Below, piece by piece: positions 28,054 to 36,560 of a DNA stretch of 64,000 nt. Position 1 is the stretch's first letter. The number at the start of each line of letters is the position of its first letter. The DNA comes from Aldehydirespirator sp965205155 (GTDB lineage: Bacteria; Actinomycetota; Acidimicrobiia; Acidimicrobiales; Aldehydirespiratoraceae): NCBI GenBank assembly GCA_965205155.1, contig OZ242033.1, positions 1,488,001-1,552,000 on the forward strand, in the 5' to 3' direction. The translations under genes and the position numbers were made by a program. Under the pieces are notes generated by a model. That model was not told where the DNA came from and did not search any database. It saw only the letters and a program-made list of their open reading frames with translations.

Positions 28054-28091
28054 AAGTGGACAGTATCAGCGATTCTTGCGGAAATCGCAAG
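28048..28091 (-). promoter_or_regulatory. Promoter and two operator palindromes of the XRE/ImmA operon
   Basis: GTCCACAAGTGGAC (28048-28061) is a perfect palindrome that covers the GTG start and the spacer; the -10 TACTGT (28060-28065, minus) abuts it. CTTGCG-N5-CGCAAG (28075-28091) lies where a -35 would be. Binding at either would block the promoter, consistent with autorepression by the XRE domain (inference). Confidence 0.6.
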
Positions 28092-28160
28092 TCTTTCTGG
28101 GGAGAGAACGGGGTACGCAGTGGGACAAGTCGCGAGTCCCTGTGGATAAGTCTGCGTCGC

Positions 28161-28598
28161 TTACTCCCGGTGTTGGGACTCGATGTTGGGGTCGAGGGTG
28201 TGGTAGTCGGAGGCGTCGTCTACGAAGATGGCCCACTCGGTGTGCAGTCCCGTGGGCGGGTCAAGGGTGCCGGCGCAGATGGCGATGTGGTCGACCTGGC
28301 GGGGCAGACCCTCCGCCACCTGCCAGAACAGTGAACTCCCGCACTCCCGGCAGAAGCCGTAAGCCACGTTGGGATCGTCGGCGGGGTGGTGCCAAGCCAG
28401 GCTTGCGTCGGACAGGAGCCTGAGGTCGGAACGCCTGCATCCCGAACCTGCCATGAAGTGGCCCGTCCAGCGGCGGCAGCGCCAGCAATGGCAGTTCCAG
28501 ACCTGACGGATCGGGCCGTGCACCTCGTAGCTGACAGCGCCGCACAGGCAGTGGCCCGAGGGCGGCGAGTCGGGCTCCGGGCGGGGGTTCTCATTCAC
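28161..28598 (-). CDS. GFA-family (CENP-V/GFA domain) zinc protein
   Basis: 145 residues. Cysteine motifs SGHCLCGAVSYEV, NCHCWRCRRW and CRECGSSLFW are the zinc ligands of the GFA (glutathione-dependent formaldehyde-activating) family. The family name is historical: most members have no proven role with formaldehyde. A link to formaldehyde would fit the demethylases in this window, but actinobacteria normally use mycothiol, so I keep it at family level. It is transcribed away from betA, with a repeat element between them. Confidence 0.85.
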   Translation of the reverse strand: MNENPRPEPDSPPSGHCLCGAVSYEVHGPIRQVWNCHCWRCRRWTGHFMAGSGCRRSDLRLLSDASLAWHHPADDPNVAYGFCRECGSSLFWQVAEGLPRQVDHIAICAGTLDPPTGLHTEWAIFVDDASDYHTLDPNIESQHRE

Positions 28599-28613
28599 GC
28601 CAGCGCCTCCCCT

Positions 28614-28736
28614 AGAGGCCGAGCGAATGGGCCGCGACCAGGCTACTTGCGCGAGCGAGGCCGTGGCCCGAGCGGCCCGTGAGCGCAGCGAACAAGAGCG
28701 GGAATGACACCGCCGCGACGCTACGGGCTCTCACCC
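28614..28736 (+). repeat. Dispersed ~120-bp intergenic element, copy 1
   Basis: Starts AGAGGCCGAGCGAAT and contains the 63-nt core at 28655-28717 (GCGAGGCCGTGGCCCGAGCG..., then AACAAGAGCGGGAATGACAC). Copies 2 and 3 are at 36383-36503 and 50879-51000; a core-only inverted copy is at 44051-44110. It contains GGCC-rich hairpin potential. The core encodes EAVARAARERSEQERE followed by a stop, in every copy. It lies between the divergent GFA and betA genes. Confidence 0.85.
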
Positions 28737-28835
28737 CTTCGCGCTCGCTCTCAGCCTCCTCCGGCAGCGGTAGGGTCGCGATTGTTGCATGGCCCGGGAC
28801 CCGTACGCTTCCCGGTCCGAGTTCGGAGGGTGACC

Positions 28836-30530
28836 ATGGCACAGCGCGACCGCCGCTACGACTTCGTGATCGTGGGCGGCGGCTCGGCCGGGTGCGCGCT
28901 GGCCAACCGGCTCAGTGCCGATCCTGGCACCTCGGTGCTGGTGCTGGAGGCGGGCCGGCGGGACTGGCGCTTCGACGTGTACATACACATGCCCGCGGCC
29001 CTGTCGTTCCCCATCGGCAACCGCTTCTACGACTGGCAGTACACCTCCGAGCCCGAGCCCCACATGGGCGGGCGCCGCGTCTACCACGCCCGGGGCAAGG
29101 TGCTGGGCGGATCGTCCAGCATCAACGGCATGATCTTCCAGCGGGGCAACCCCCTCGACTACGAGCGCTGGGCCGCCGATCCCGGCATGGACAACTGGGA
29201 CTACGCCCACTGCCTGCCCTACTTCAAGCGCATGGAGCGCTGCCTGGCCGGCGACGACCACAGCGGTCCGCCCTCCAGCCGCGGCAGGGGCGCGTACCGC
29301 GGCGACCGGGGCCCGCTGGTACTGGAGCGGGGACCGGCCACCAACCCCCTGTTCGAGGCCTTCCTGGAAGCCACCGAGCAGGCCGGCCACCCCCGGACCG
29401 CCGATGTCAACGGCTACCGCCAGGAGGGCTTCGCCGCCTTCGACCGCAACGTCCACCGGGGCCGGCGCCTCAGCGCGTCCCAGGCCTACCTGCACCCGGT
29501 GCTCAGCCGGCCCAACCTCCACCTCATCACCCGGGCCCTCACCACCACGATCCTCTTCGAGGGCGACCGGGCCACCGGCGTCACCTACACCAAGGGCGGC
29601 CGCAGCCGAACCGTGAACGCCGGTGAAGTGATCTGCTGCGGCGGGGCCATCAACTCGCCGCAGCTCCTGCAGCTCTCCGGCGTGGGCCCGGCCGGTCTCC
29701 TGCACCGCCACGGCATCGACGTGGTGGCCGACGTTCCCGCGGTGGGCGCCAACATGCAGGACCACCTGGAGGTGTACGTCCAGTACGCCTGCAAGCAGCC
29801 GGTGTCGATGCAGCCGCACCTGGCCAAGTGGCGCCGCCCCTGGATCGGCCTGCAGTGGCTGGCCCGGCGCGGGCCGGCCGCCACCAACCACTTCGAAGCG
29901 GGCGGCTTCATCCGCAGCAACGACGACGTCGCCTACCCCAACCTCATGTTCCACTTCCTGCCCATCGCCATCCGCTACGACGGCTCGGTGCCCGAGGGCG
30001 GCCACGGCTACCAGGTGCACGTCGGGCCGATGTACAGCAACTCGCGGGGGACCGTGGCCATCGTCTCGACCGACCCCCGGACCAAGCCCGCGCTGCGCTT
30101 CAACTACCTGTCCACCGACGAGGACCGCCGCGAGTGGGCGGAGGCCGTCCGCCACGCCCGCCACATCCTCAACCAGCCGGCCATGGACCCGTTCAACGGT
30201 GGGGAGGTGTCACCCGGCCCTGCAGTCAGCACCGACGAAGAGATCCTCGACTGGGTGCGGCGCGACGCCGAGACCGCCCTGCACCCGTCCTGCACCGCCC
30301 GCATGGGCCTCGGCGACGACTCGGCGCTGCACCCGGACTCGCTCGAGGTCCACGGCACCACCGGCCTGCGGGTCGTGGACGCCTCGTCGATGCCGTATGT
30401 GACCAACGGCAACATCTACGCGCCGGTGATGATGCTGGCCGAGAAGGCCGCCGACCTGATCCTGGGCAATACCCCGCCGGCTCCCGAACCCGTGGACTTC
30501 TACCGGGCCAGCCCCACCGGTGTGACCTAA
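28836..30530 (+). CDS. betA: GMC oxidoreductase, choline dehydrogenase-like
   Basis: 564 residues from ATG 28836, which follows GGAGGGTGACC. FAD-binding VIVGGGSAGCALANRL, the GMC signature GGSSSINGMIFQRGNPLDYERW, and C-terminal HPSCTARMG with VVDASSMPYVTNGNIYAPVMM all match the BetA branch of the GMC family. BetA oxidises choline to betaine aldehyde and on to glycine betaine at the membrane. Other GMC alcohol dehydrogenases share most motifs, so the substrate is likely but not proven. No betB (aldehyde dehydrogenase) or choline transporter is adjacent. The Rieske and dimethylglycine genes 8-9 kb upstream would use its product. Confidence 0.82.
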   Translation: MAQRDRRYDFVIVGGGSAGCALANRLSADPGTSVLVLEAGRRDWRFDVYIHMPAALSFPIGNRFYDWQYTSEPEPHMGGRRVYHARGKVLGGSSSINGMIFQRGNPLDYERWAADPGMDNWDYAHCLPYFKRMERCLAGDDHSGPPSSRGRGAYRGDRGPLVLERGPATNPLFEAFLEATEQAGHPRTADVNGYRQEGFAAFDRNVHRGRRLSASQAYLHPVLSRPNLHLITRALTTTILFEGDRATGVTYTKGGRSRTVNAGEVICCGGAINSPQLLQLSGVGPAGLLHRHGIDVVADVPAVGANMQDHLEVYVQYACKQPVSMQPHLAKWRRPWIGLQWLARRGPAATNHFEAGGFIRSNDDVAYPNLMFHFLPIAIRYDGSVPEGGHGYQVHVGPMYSNSRGTVAIVSTDPRTKPALRFNYLSTDEDRREWAEAVRHARHILNQPAMDPFNGGEVSPGPAVSTDEEILDWVRRDAETALHPSCTARMGLGDDSALHPDSLEVHGTTGLRVVDASSMPYVTNGNIYAPVMMLAEKAADLILGNTPPAPEPVDFYRASPTGVT

Positions 30531-30537
30531 ATCACAC
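30520..30537. promoter_or_regulatory. CRP-like operator dyad
   Basis: GTGTGACCTAAATCACAC is a perfect dyad containing TGTGA-N6-TCACA, the CRP/FNR-superfamily consensus. It overlaps the betA stop codon and lies ~100 nt upstream of the small gene at 30637. A near match is at 33214-33229. Confidence 0.6.
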
Positions 30538-30636
30538 CCGCTCTGACCTCCAATTAGTTGCAATCCGGCGCGTGCGGCGAAACAATCTGGAGAGAGCCGA
30601 CGATGTGGCGTACACAGGGCAAAGGAGGAAGCGAGA

Positions 30637-30786
30637 ATGAGTTCCATTCCCTTCAGCAACACCAGAGTTAGCGCCAGCACAGTGTGGCGAGACGCCATAG
30701 GGCCCGGCTATGCCGTAGGCGTGGCCGAGGGCCTGGTGCGAGTGACCGGTGACGCCGCCGGCCGCCCCTACCGGGTCCGCCGCTGA
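30637..30786 (+). CDS. 49-residue small protein with strong ribosome site
   Basis: ATG 30637 is preceded at ideal distance by AAAGGAGG (30621-30628), the best Shine-Dalgarno in the window. The product starts MSSIPFSNTRVSASTVWRDA and ends in GRPYRVRR; it is basic, with no membrane segment or cysteine. Base composition just upstream is AT-richer than average. The perfect CRP-like dyad at 30520-30537 could control it. I recognise no family. Its length keeps it below usual gene-calling cut-offs. Confidence 0.6.
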   Translation: MSSIPFSNTRVSASTVWRDAIGPGYAVGVAEGLVRVTGDAAGRPYRVRR

Positions 30787-30842
30787 CGGACTTCGAGTCG
30801 GCACGACAATCCCTTCCAGAGGGGCCATAGCCCCTCACAATC

Positions 30843-30895
30843 TCGAGGCCCCGCCGGTATCGGTGACCCCCCAGCCGATACGGCGAGGGCCTCGA
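30843..30895. terminator. Long hairpin, possible terminator
   Basis: TCGAGGCCC at 30843 onward through TATCGG (to 30863) pairs with CCGATA at 30875 through GGGCCTCGA (to 30895), about 20 bp with two single-base bulges and an 11-nt loop. There is no T-tract. It lies after the small gene and before the metY promoter hexamer (30933-30938), so it would end upstream transcription. Confidence 0.5.
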
Positions 30896-30945
30896 CGCGT
30901 CCAGCCTGTGGCCTCAATTCCGGCTCGGCCTCTAGGCTCGCCGGT

Positions 30946-32238
30946 GTGGTAGAGCCCGACTTCCTTCGCTTCGACACCCTCAGCCTCCACGCCGGCCAGC
31001 ACAGCGACCCCACCACCGGGGCCAGGGCCGTGCCCATCTACTTCACGACCTCGTACTCCTTCGAGGACACCGACCACGCGGCCGGGCTGTTCAACCTCGA
31101 GATCCCGGGCCACATCTACTCCCGGATCTCCAATCCCACCGTGGCCGTGCTCGAGGAGCGGGTCGCGGCGCTGGAGGGCGGGGTGGGCGCGGTTGCCACC
31201 GCCAGCGGGCAGGCCGCCTTCTTCCTGGCCGTGGCCACCCTCATGGACACGGGCGGACACATCGTGGCCAGCCGCAACATCTACGGCGGCACCCACAACA
31301 TGCTCAACCTCACCCTGCCGCGCTTCGGCATCACCACCACGTTCGTTGACCCCCGCCGACCCGACGAGTTCGGGGCCGCCATAAGGGCTGACACCCGCCT
31401 CGTCTTCGCCGAGACGCTCGGCAATCCCGGCATCGAGGTCCTCGACATCGCCGCGGTGGCCGGTGTCGCCCACGAGCACCGCCTGCCGCTGATGGTGGAC
31501 GCCACCTTCTCCACCCCGTACCTCATCCGGCCCTTCGAGCACGGCGCCGACATCGTGATGCACTCGGTCACCAAGTTCCTGGGCGGCCACGGGGTGGCTC
31601 TCGGAGGCATGCTCGTCGACGGCGGCCACTTCGACTGGGACGCCTCGGGGCTATTCCCCACCATCACCGAGCCCTACGCCGGCTACCACGGCATCAGCTT
31701 CAGCGACGAGTTCGGTCCCAGTGCCTTCATCAGCCGGGCCCGGGCCGAGGGGCTGCGCGACTTCGGAGCCTGCATGAGCCCGGCCAACGCCTTCCAGATC
31801 CTCCAGGGCGTCGAGACGCTGCCGCTCAGGATGCAGCGCCATGTGGCCAACACCGAGGCCGTGGCCGAGGCGCTGGCCGCCAACGACGCGGTGACCTGGG
31901 TCAAGTACCCGTCCCTGGCCAGCCACCCTGACCACGACCTGGCCCGCAGGCTCTACCCGAGGGGAACCGGGGCCATCCTGAGCTTCGGCGTCGCCGGGGG
32001 CCGCGACGCCGGGGCCAAGTTCATCGCGGCGGTCCGGCTGGCCTCCCATCTGGCCAATGTGGGCGACGCCAAGACGCTGGTGATCCACCCGGCCAGCACC
32101 ACCCACCAGCAGATGTCCGCCGCCGACCTGGCCGCGGCCGGGGTGGGGGAGGACCTGGTGCGGATCTCGGTCGGGCTGGAGGACCCCCGCGACATCATCG
32201 AGGATCTGGAGCGGGCCCTAAAGGCCTCGCAACGCTGA
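30946..32238 (+). CDS. metY: O-acetylhomoserine sulfhydrylase (aminocarboxypropyltransferase)
   Basis: 430 residues, the usual MetY length and longer than MetB/MetZ. It starts with DTLSLHAGQHSDPTTGARAVPIY, has YSRISNPTVAVLEERVAALEGG, and the PLP-lysine segment HSVTKFLGGHG; the C-terminal HPASTTHQQMS and RISVGLEDPRDI are also diagnostic. It makes homocysteine from O-acetylhomoserine and sulfide in methionine synthesis. TAGGCT (30933-30938) ends 7 nt before GTG 30946, a leaderless arrangement. Homocysteine supply is relevant to the methyl-transfer genes, but no direct operon link is seen. The alpha/beta-hydrolase gene follows by 13 nt and may be co-transcribed; it is not obviously MetX. Confidence 0.93.
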   Translation: MVEPDFLRFDTLSLHAGQHSDPTTGARAVPIYFTTSYSFEDTDHAAGLFNLEIPGHIYSRISNPTVAVLEERVAALEGGVGAVATASGQAAFFLAVATLMDTGGHIVASRNIYGGTHNMLNLTLPRFGITTTFVDPRRPDEFGAAIRADTRLVFAETLGNPGIEVLDIAAVAGVAHEHRLPLMVDATFSTPYLIRPFEHGADIVMHSVTKFLGGHGVALGGMLVDGGHFDWDASGLFPTITEPYAGYHGISFSDEFGPSAFISRARAEGLRDFGACMSPANAFQILQGVETLPLRMQRHVANTEAVAEALAANDAVTWVKYPSLASHPDHDLARRLYPRGTGAILSFGVAGGRDAGAKFIAAVRLASHLANVGDAKTLVIHPASTTHQQMSAADLAAAGVGEDLVRISVGLEDPRDIIEDLERALKASQR

Positions 32239-32251
32239 GAGCCGAACCGAC

Positions 32252-33049
32252 GTGGAAGCGCTGATCGACGGGCGGGTGGTGCGCTGCGCCACCGGGGGCC
32301 GCCGCATCGACGGCGACGAGCCCGCAGTGGTGCTGGTGCACGGAGCGGGCGGCGACCGCACGGTGTGGCAGCTCCAGACCCGCTGGATCGCGCACCACGG
32401 CTACCGGGCCGCGGCGGTGGACCTGCCCGGACACGGCGGCAGCCAGGGTCCCGCGCTGGCCGGCATCACCGAGATGGGGGAGTGGCTGGCGAAGGCCACC
32501 GAGGCCCTGGGCCTGGCGCCCGCCCACCTGGTGGGGCACTCGATGGGCACGTTCGTGGTGCTGGAGGCGGCCGCCCAGCGGCCCGACGCGGTCCGATCGC
32601 TGGTGCTGCTGGGAACCGCGGGGGCGATGCCGGTGCATCCCGCGCTGCAGTCGGCCGCCGATGCCGACGACCCGGTGGCCGGGCGGCTCATCACCTCGTG
32701 GGGAATAGGCAGTCGAGCGCACACCGGCGGGCACGCCTCGCCGGGCATGTGGCTGATCGGGGGGAACACCTCGCTGCTGGACCGGGCCCCTCCCGGAGTG
32801 CTGGCCGGCGACCTGGCCGCCTGCAACGCCTACGACGGGGCCGAAGCGGCCGCGGCCCGGGTTCAGTGCCCGGTGACGCTGATCCTGGGCCGTGAGGACA
32901 AGATGACCCCCAACAAGCGGGCTGCCGGGATGATCGACGCCTTCGGGGATGCTCGCACCGTGCACCTGGACCGGGTCGGCCACTTCCTACAGATCGAGAG
33001 CCCGATCCCGGTCCGCGAAGCCATCGCGTCCGCTCTGGCCCGCGCCTGA
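32252..33049 (+). CDS. Alpha/beta hydrolase
   Basis: 265 residues. VVLVHGAGGDRTVW supplies the oxyanion hole, GHSMG the nucleophilic serine, and the late LGREDKMTP and VGHFLQIE the acid and histidine of the triad. This small esterase-like fold covers many reactions. GTG start 13 nt after metY, so probably one transcript. It lacks the extra cap features of homoserine acetyltransferase MetX, so I leave the substrate open. Confidence 0.85.
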   Translation: MEALIDGRVVRCATGGRRIDGDEPAVVLVHGAGGDRTVWQLQTRWIAHHGYRAAAVDLPGHGGSQGPALAGITEMGEWLAKATEALGLAPAHLVGHSMGTFVVLEAAAQRPDAVRSLVLLGTAGAMPVHPALQSAADADDPVAGRLITSWGIGSRAHTGGHASPGMWLIGGNTSLLDRAPPGVLAGDLAACNAYDGAEAAAARVQCPVTLILGREDKMTPNKRAAGMIDAFGDARTVHLDRVGHFLQIESPIPVREAIASALARA

Positions 33050-33114
33050 TCCGCCGCCGCACGTCCAGCAGTCGCAGCAGACCGCCTGGCCCGAGAGCGA
33101 GCAGGGCTGGCTCC

Positions 33115-33161
33115 TTCTTGACGTAGTTGTGCCGATGTGAGACGTACAACTGCGTCAAGAA
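33115..33161. repeat. 47-bp palindrome, copy 1 (second copy at 50289-50335)
   Basis: TTCTTGACGTAGTTG (33115-33129) and CAACTGCGTCAAGAA (33147-33161) are inverted 15-mers separated by 17 nt; the single difference would be a G-U pair in RNA. The copy at 50289 has the same arms, perfectly paired, and the same 17-nt spacing with unrelated loop sequence. Both lie just after a stop codon. Confidence 0.8.
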
Positions 33162-33213
33162 GCGGCGTGGTTCATGTCGGCGGCGCGATGAGAGCTGCGG
33201 CTCGGCCTCTGGA

Positions 33214-33268
33214 TGTGACGGAAGTCACGCTTGAGTCGTCCTCGCGCCCGCGGTCGCTGACTTACGAT
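33214..33268 (+). promoter_or_regulatory. CRP-like site and leaderless promoter of the MFS gene
   Basis: TGTGACGGAAGTCACG (33214-33229) fits TGTGA-N6-TCACA except for the last base. TACGAT (33263-33268) ends 6 nt before GTG 33275. With transcription starting at the GTG, the dyad is centred at about -53, a workable activator position. Confidence 0.5.
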
Positions 33269-33274
33269 CCGAGC

Positions 33275-34576
33275 GTGGCCTCCGGCGCCGTGGTGAGACC
33301 TGAGCCCGGCGATGACGGGCTGACGGGCGGACCCTGGATAGAGCCGCGCGGCGACAGCTTCGGCGCGGTCAGGTCGCTGCTCGTCGGCGTGGCCCTGGTC
33401 ATGAGCTGCAACGGCCTGCTGCGCGTCGCCCTGGGCGTTCGGGCCGAGCTGGAGGACTTCGGGCTGGCCGTGACCGGCGTGGTGATGGCCGGCTACTTCC
33501 TGGGCTTCCTGTTCGGAACCAGGGCGGCCGAGCACTTCATCGCCTCCGTCGGCCACATCCGGGTGTTCGCCGCCCTGTCCTCGGTGGGCTCGGCCGCCGC
33601 CATCCTGCACGTGGTCTGGGTCCATCCGGCGTCGTGGACGCTGCTGAGGCTCGCCTACGGGCTGTGCCTGGCCGGCATCCTGGTGACCGTCGAGTCGTGG
33701 CTCAACGACATGGCCACCAACGCCACCCGGGGCCGGATGCTGTCGCGCTACATGATCGTGACCATGGGCGGGATGGCGGTGGGCCAGTTGATGCTCAACC
33801 TCGCCGATCCGGGCGGCTTCAAGCTGTTCGTGGTGTCCTCGGCGCTGATCTCGTTCGCGCTGGTGCCGGTGGCACTGTCGGCGTCCACCGCGCCGCCGCT
33901 CGTTGTGCCCGAGCCGATCTCGGTGCGCGAGCTCGTCAAGATCGTGCCGCTGGGGCTGCTGACCGCGTTCTGGGTGGGCGTCTCACAGGGCTGCCTGATG
34001 GGGCTGGGCGCCTTCTACGCCGCCTCCGAGGGCCTGTCCAACACCCGGATCTCGCTGTTCGTGGTCTCGTCGATGGTGGGGTCGGTGGCGTTCCAGTGGC
34101 TCGTCGGCAGCGCCTCCGATCGAGTGCCCCGCCGCTATGTGATCCTTGTCGTGGCCATAGTCGCGGCCACCTCGGCGGGGCTGCACCTGCTGGTGTCGGT
34201 GGGATCGGCTCTGTCGCTGCTGCTCATGCTCGTCCACGGCGGCTCGACCTTCCCGCTGTACTCGCTGGCCGTGGCCACCACCGCCGACAGCGTCTCGCCC
34301 GCGCAGCTGACCGGAGCCAGCGCATCGCTGGTGCGGGTCAGCGGGGTCGGGGCCGTGATCGGGCCGACGCTGGGCGGGTTCCTGATGGCGGCCATCGCGC
34401 CGTGGGCCTACTTCGGGATCCTGGTCGTGTGCCACGCCGTAATCGCCCTGTACGTCGTGTACCGCATGCTCACACGACCGGCCCCGCCCGTCGCCGAGCA
34501 GGGCACGTTCGATCCCTGGCCGCTTCGGGCCTCAGCCGTCGCCGCCAACCTCCTGCGCCGCCCGCGCCTCCGCTAA
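33275..34576 (+). CDS. MFS transporter
   Basis: 433 residues from GTG 33275; the frame is open from 33137, but the promoter hexamer 6 nt before this GTG and the lack of membrane sequence upstream favour it. About twelve hydrophobic helices are visible. Segments such as GVVMAGYFLGFLFGTRAAEHFI and LRLAYGLCLAGILVTVESWLND are typical of the YcaD/CynX-like MFS branch. The transported compound is unknown. A CRP-like dyad in the promoter suggests regulation by a CRP/FNR-type protein. Confidence 0.85.
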   Translation: MASGAVVRPEPGDDGLTGGPWIEPRGDSFGAVRSLLVGVALVMSCNGLLRVALGVRAELEDFGLAVTGVVMAGYFLGFLFGTRAAEHFIASVGHIRVFAALSSVGSAAAILHVVWVHPASWTLLRLAYGLCLAGILVTVESWLNDMATNATRGRMLSRYMIVTMGGMAVGQLMLNLADPGGFKLFVVSSALISFALVPVALSASTAPPLVVPEPISVRELVKIVPLGLLTAFWVGVSQGCLMGLGAFYAASEGLSNTRISLFVVSSMVGSVAFQWLVGSASDRVPRRYVILVVAIVAATSAGLHLLVSVGSALSLLLMLVHGGSTFPLYSLAVATTADSVSPAQLTGASASLVRVSGVGAVIGPTLGGFLMAAIAPWAYFGILVVCHAVIALYVVYRMLTRPAPPVAEQGTFDPWPLRASAVAANLLRRPRLR

Positions 34577-34610
34577 CGGCGCTAGAGGGGGGCGACTAGT
34601 CTGAGACCCC

Positions 34611-36377
34611 GTGAGAACGCATCCGGCGAAGCCATCGCGTCATCTCGGGCACTCGTGGAGTCTGCTGCTGGTGGCGGCGCTGGTCGCGGTGGCGGCCTGC
34701 GGCGGCTCGACGGAAGGCGATGGCGCGACCGATCCACCCGCCACGACCGCCGGCTCCGCCGACACGGCCCCGGAGCCGGCTGAGCCTGAGGTGGGCCGCC
34801 CCGGCGGCGAGATCGTGCTGGCGGTGGAGCAGTGGCCCGAGTGTCTCAACCCGCTCACCTCCTGCGCCAATGCCAGCTGGCTCGGCTGGTCGGTGCTCGT
34901 CCATCTCCAGACGGGCCTGATGGAGTACGACGAGGGCAACAACTTGAGGGCCTCCCCGGTGATCGTCGAGGCTCCCAGCCCGGACAACGGCGGCGTGGAG
35001 ACCCACCCCGACGGCGGCTTCACCGTGACCTACCGGCTCAACCAGGATGCTCGCTGGAGCGACGGCACGCCCATCACCAGCACCGACGTGTGGTTCACGT
35101 GGCGGGCCGTGCTCGACACCGAAGGCTCGCTCAACGACATCGGCTACGACCTCATCACCGATGTGGGCCACAGCGATCCGCACACCGCGGTCATCATGTT
35201 CTCCGAGCCCTACGCACCCTGGCGCCAGCTCTTCGGCGCGCTCCTCCCGGCCCACGGCTTCGACGGCCAGACCGAGATATCCGGCTACTGGAACGACTCG
35301 ATCCCGATCTCGGCCGGGCCGTGGCGCCAGGAGTCCTGGAGCCAGGAGCAGCACATCCTCGTTCCCAACGAGAACTACTGGGTCGCCGACCGGATGCCGC
35401 TGGTCGACCGGGTGGTGATGGTCCCCAGGGAGGACACCGACACCGAGGTCGCGGCCCTGCAGACCGGCGAGGCCATGGCCGCCTTCCCCCAGCCCTTCCC
35501 AGGCGCCAAGCAGCGTCTCGGACCGCCGTTGGCGTTCGTGTCCGGCGAGGGCATCTTCATGGAGGGCCTCTGGATCAATCAGGCCGCGCCCGACCGGCGC
35601 TTCGAGATAACCACAGGGCTCCGTCAGGCTCTCGCCTATTCACTCGATCGGGAGCAGGTCGCCGAGGTCGCGCTGGGCCCCATCATCGACGATCCGGTGG
35701 TGCTGCAGTGCGCAGGCTGGAACCCGGCCTTCGGGGAGTGGTGCGCTGACGATTTCGCCGGCTACCGCCAGGACATGGACGCCGTCGAGGAGCTGCTGAC
35801 CGCCGACGGCTGGACACGCCCTGACCCCCAGGGCCTGTGGGTCAACTCCGAGGGCGTCGAGCTGGTGCTGCAGTGGAACACCGTTGCCGGGAACAAGCGC
35901 CGCGAGGACATCCAGGCTCTGGTTACCGAGATGACCAAGCCGTTCGGGATCGGCTGGGAGATCATCAACTACGACGCGGGCGAACTCTTCCAGAACCGCC
36001 TGCCGGTCATGAACTTCGGCCCGGTGGCGCTGTTCGCCAACAGCACCAACCCCGATCCGTCCGTCACGGCCCTCTACGACATTGACGGCATCCCCACCGA
36101 GGCCAATTCCTACAGCGGCCAGAACTTCACCGCCTACGCCAGCCAGCAGGCCAGCGACCTGGCCTTCGCCATCGACGCCGAACTCGACGAGGCAGAGCGC
36201 TTGAAGCTGGTGCACGAGCTGGGGGCCCTGCTCGCCGACGACGTCCCCTGGATCCCGCTGTACATGCTGCCGAACCTGCTGGCCTGGGATCCCGAGGTGC
36301 TGGAGGGACCGGGCAAGTACGTGTCGAGCGTGTATGGCGGCTTCTACGACATCTACGACTGGACCGTGACCGGGTGA
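34611..36377 (+). CDS. ABC transporter substrate-binding lipoprotein, family 5 (peptide type)
   Basis: 588 residues. The signal peptide ends in a lipobox (VAVAACGGS), so it is a membrane-anchored lipoprotein, followed by an acidic Thr/Pro/Glu linker. The body has the DppA/OppA-type fold: FTVTYRLNQDARWSDGTPITSTDVWFT and repeated ligand-cleft segments. Such proteins bind peptides, but relatives take opines, nickel or other small solutes. GTG 34611 lies 8 nt after TAGTCT. The permease genes follow after a 183-nt gap that contains a dispersed repeat. Confidence 0.9.
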   Translation: MRTHPAKPSRHLGHSWSLLLVAALVAVAACGGSTEGDGATDPPATTAGSADTAPEPAEPEVGRPGGEIVLAVEQWPECLNPLTSCANASWLGWSVLVHLQTGLMEYDEGNNLRASPVIVEAPSPDNGGVETHPDGGFTVTYRLNQDARWSDGTPITSTDVWFTWRAVLDTEGSLNDIGYDLITDVGHSDPHTAVIMFSEPYAPWRQLFGALLPAHGFDGQTEISGYWNDSIPISAGPWRQESWSQEQHILVPNENYWVADRMPLVDRVVMVPREDTDTEVAALQTGEAMAAFPQPFPGAKQRLGPPLAFVSGEGIFMEGLWINQAAPDRRFEITTGLRQALAYSLDREQVAEVALGPIIDDPVVLQCAGWNPAFGEWCADDFAGYRQDMDAVEELLTADGWTRPDPQGLWVNSEGVELVLQWNTVAGNKRREDIQALVTEMTKPFGIGWEIINYDAGELFQNRLPVMNFGPVALFANSTNPDPSVTALYDIDGIPTEANSYSGQNFTAYASQQASDLAFAIDAELDEAERLKLVHELGALLADDVPWIPLYMLPNLLAWDPEVLEGPGKYVSSVYGGFYDIYDWTVTG

Positions 36378-36382
36378 GCCGC

Positions 36383-36503
36383 AGAGGCCGAGCGAATAGG
36401 GGCACGACTCCGGCCCATACGGGCGAGGCCGTGGCCCGAGCGGCCCGTGAGCGCAGCGAACAAGAGCGGGAATGACACCGCCGCGGGGCGACCGGCTCTC
36501 TCC
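36383..36503 (+). repeat. Dispersed ~120-bp intergenic element, copy 2
   Basis: Starts AGAGGCCGAGCGAAT at 36383; core at 36423-36485 is the same as copy 1 over its whole length. The right end (CGGCTCTCTCCC) is close to that of copy 1 (CGGGCTCTCACCC). It splits the binding-protein gene from the permease genes of one importer. Confidence 0.85.
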
Positions 36504-36560
36504 CGTTTGCGGACGCCCTAGGGTGATCCGTCCAGCGGGGCCGGCGGGCACACTTCAGAG

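Noticed and set aside
30843..30895. SAM riboswitch controlling metY
   Set aside because: The hairpin is a simple stem, and the metY promoter hexamer lies downstream of it, so it would not be in the metY transcript.
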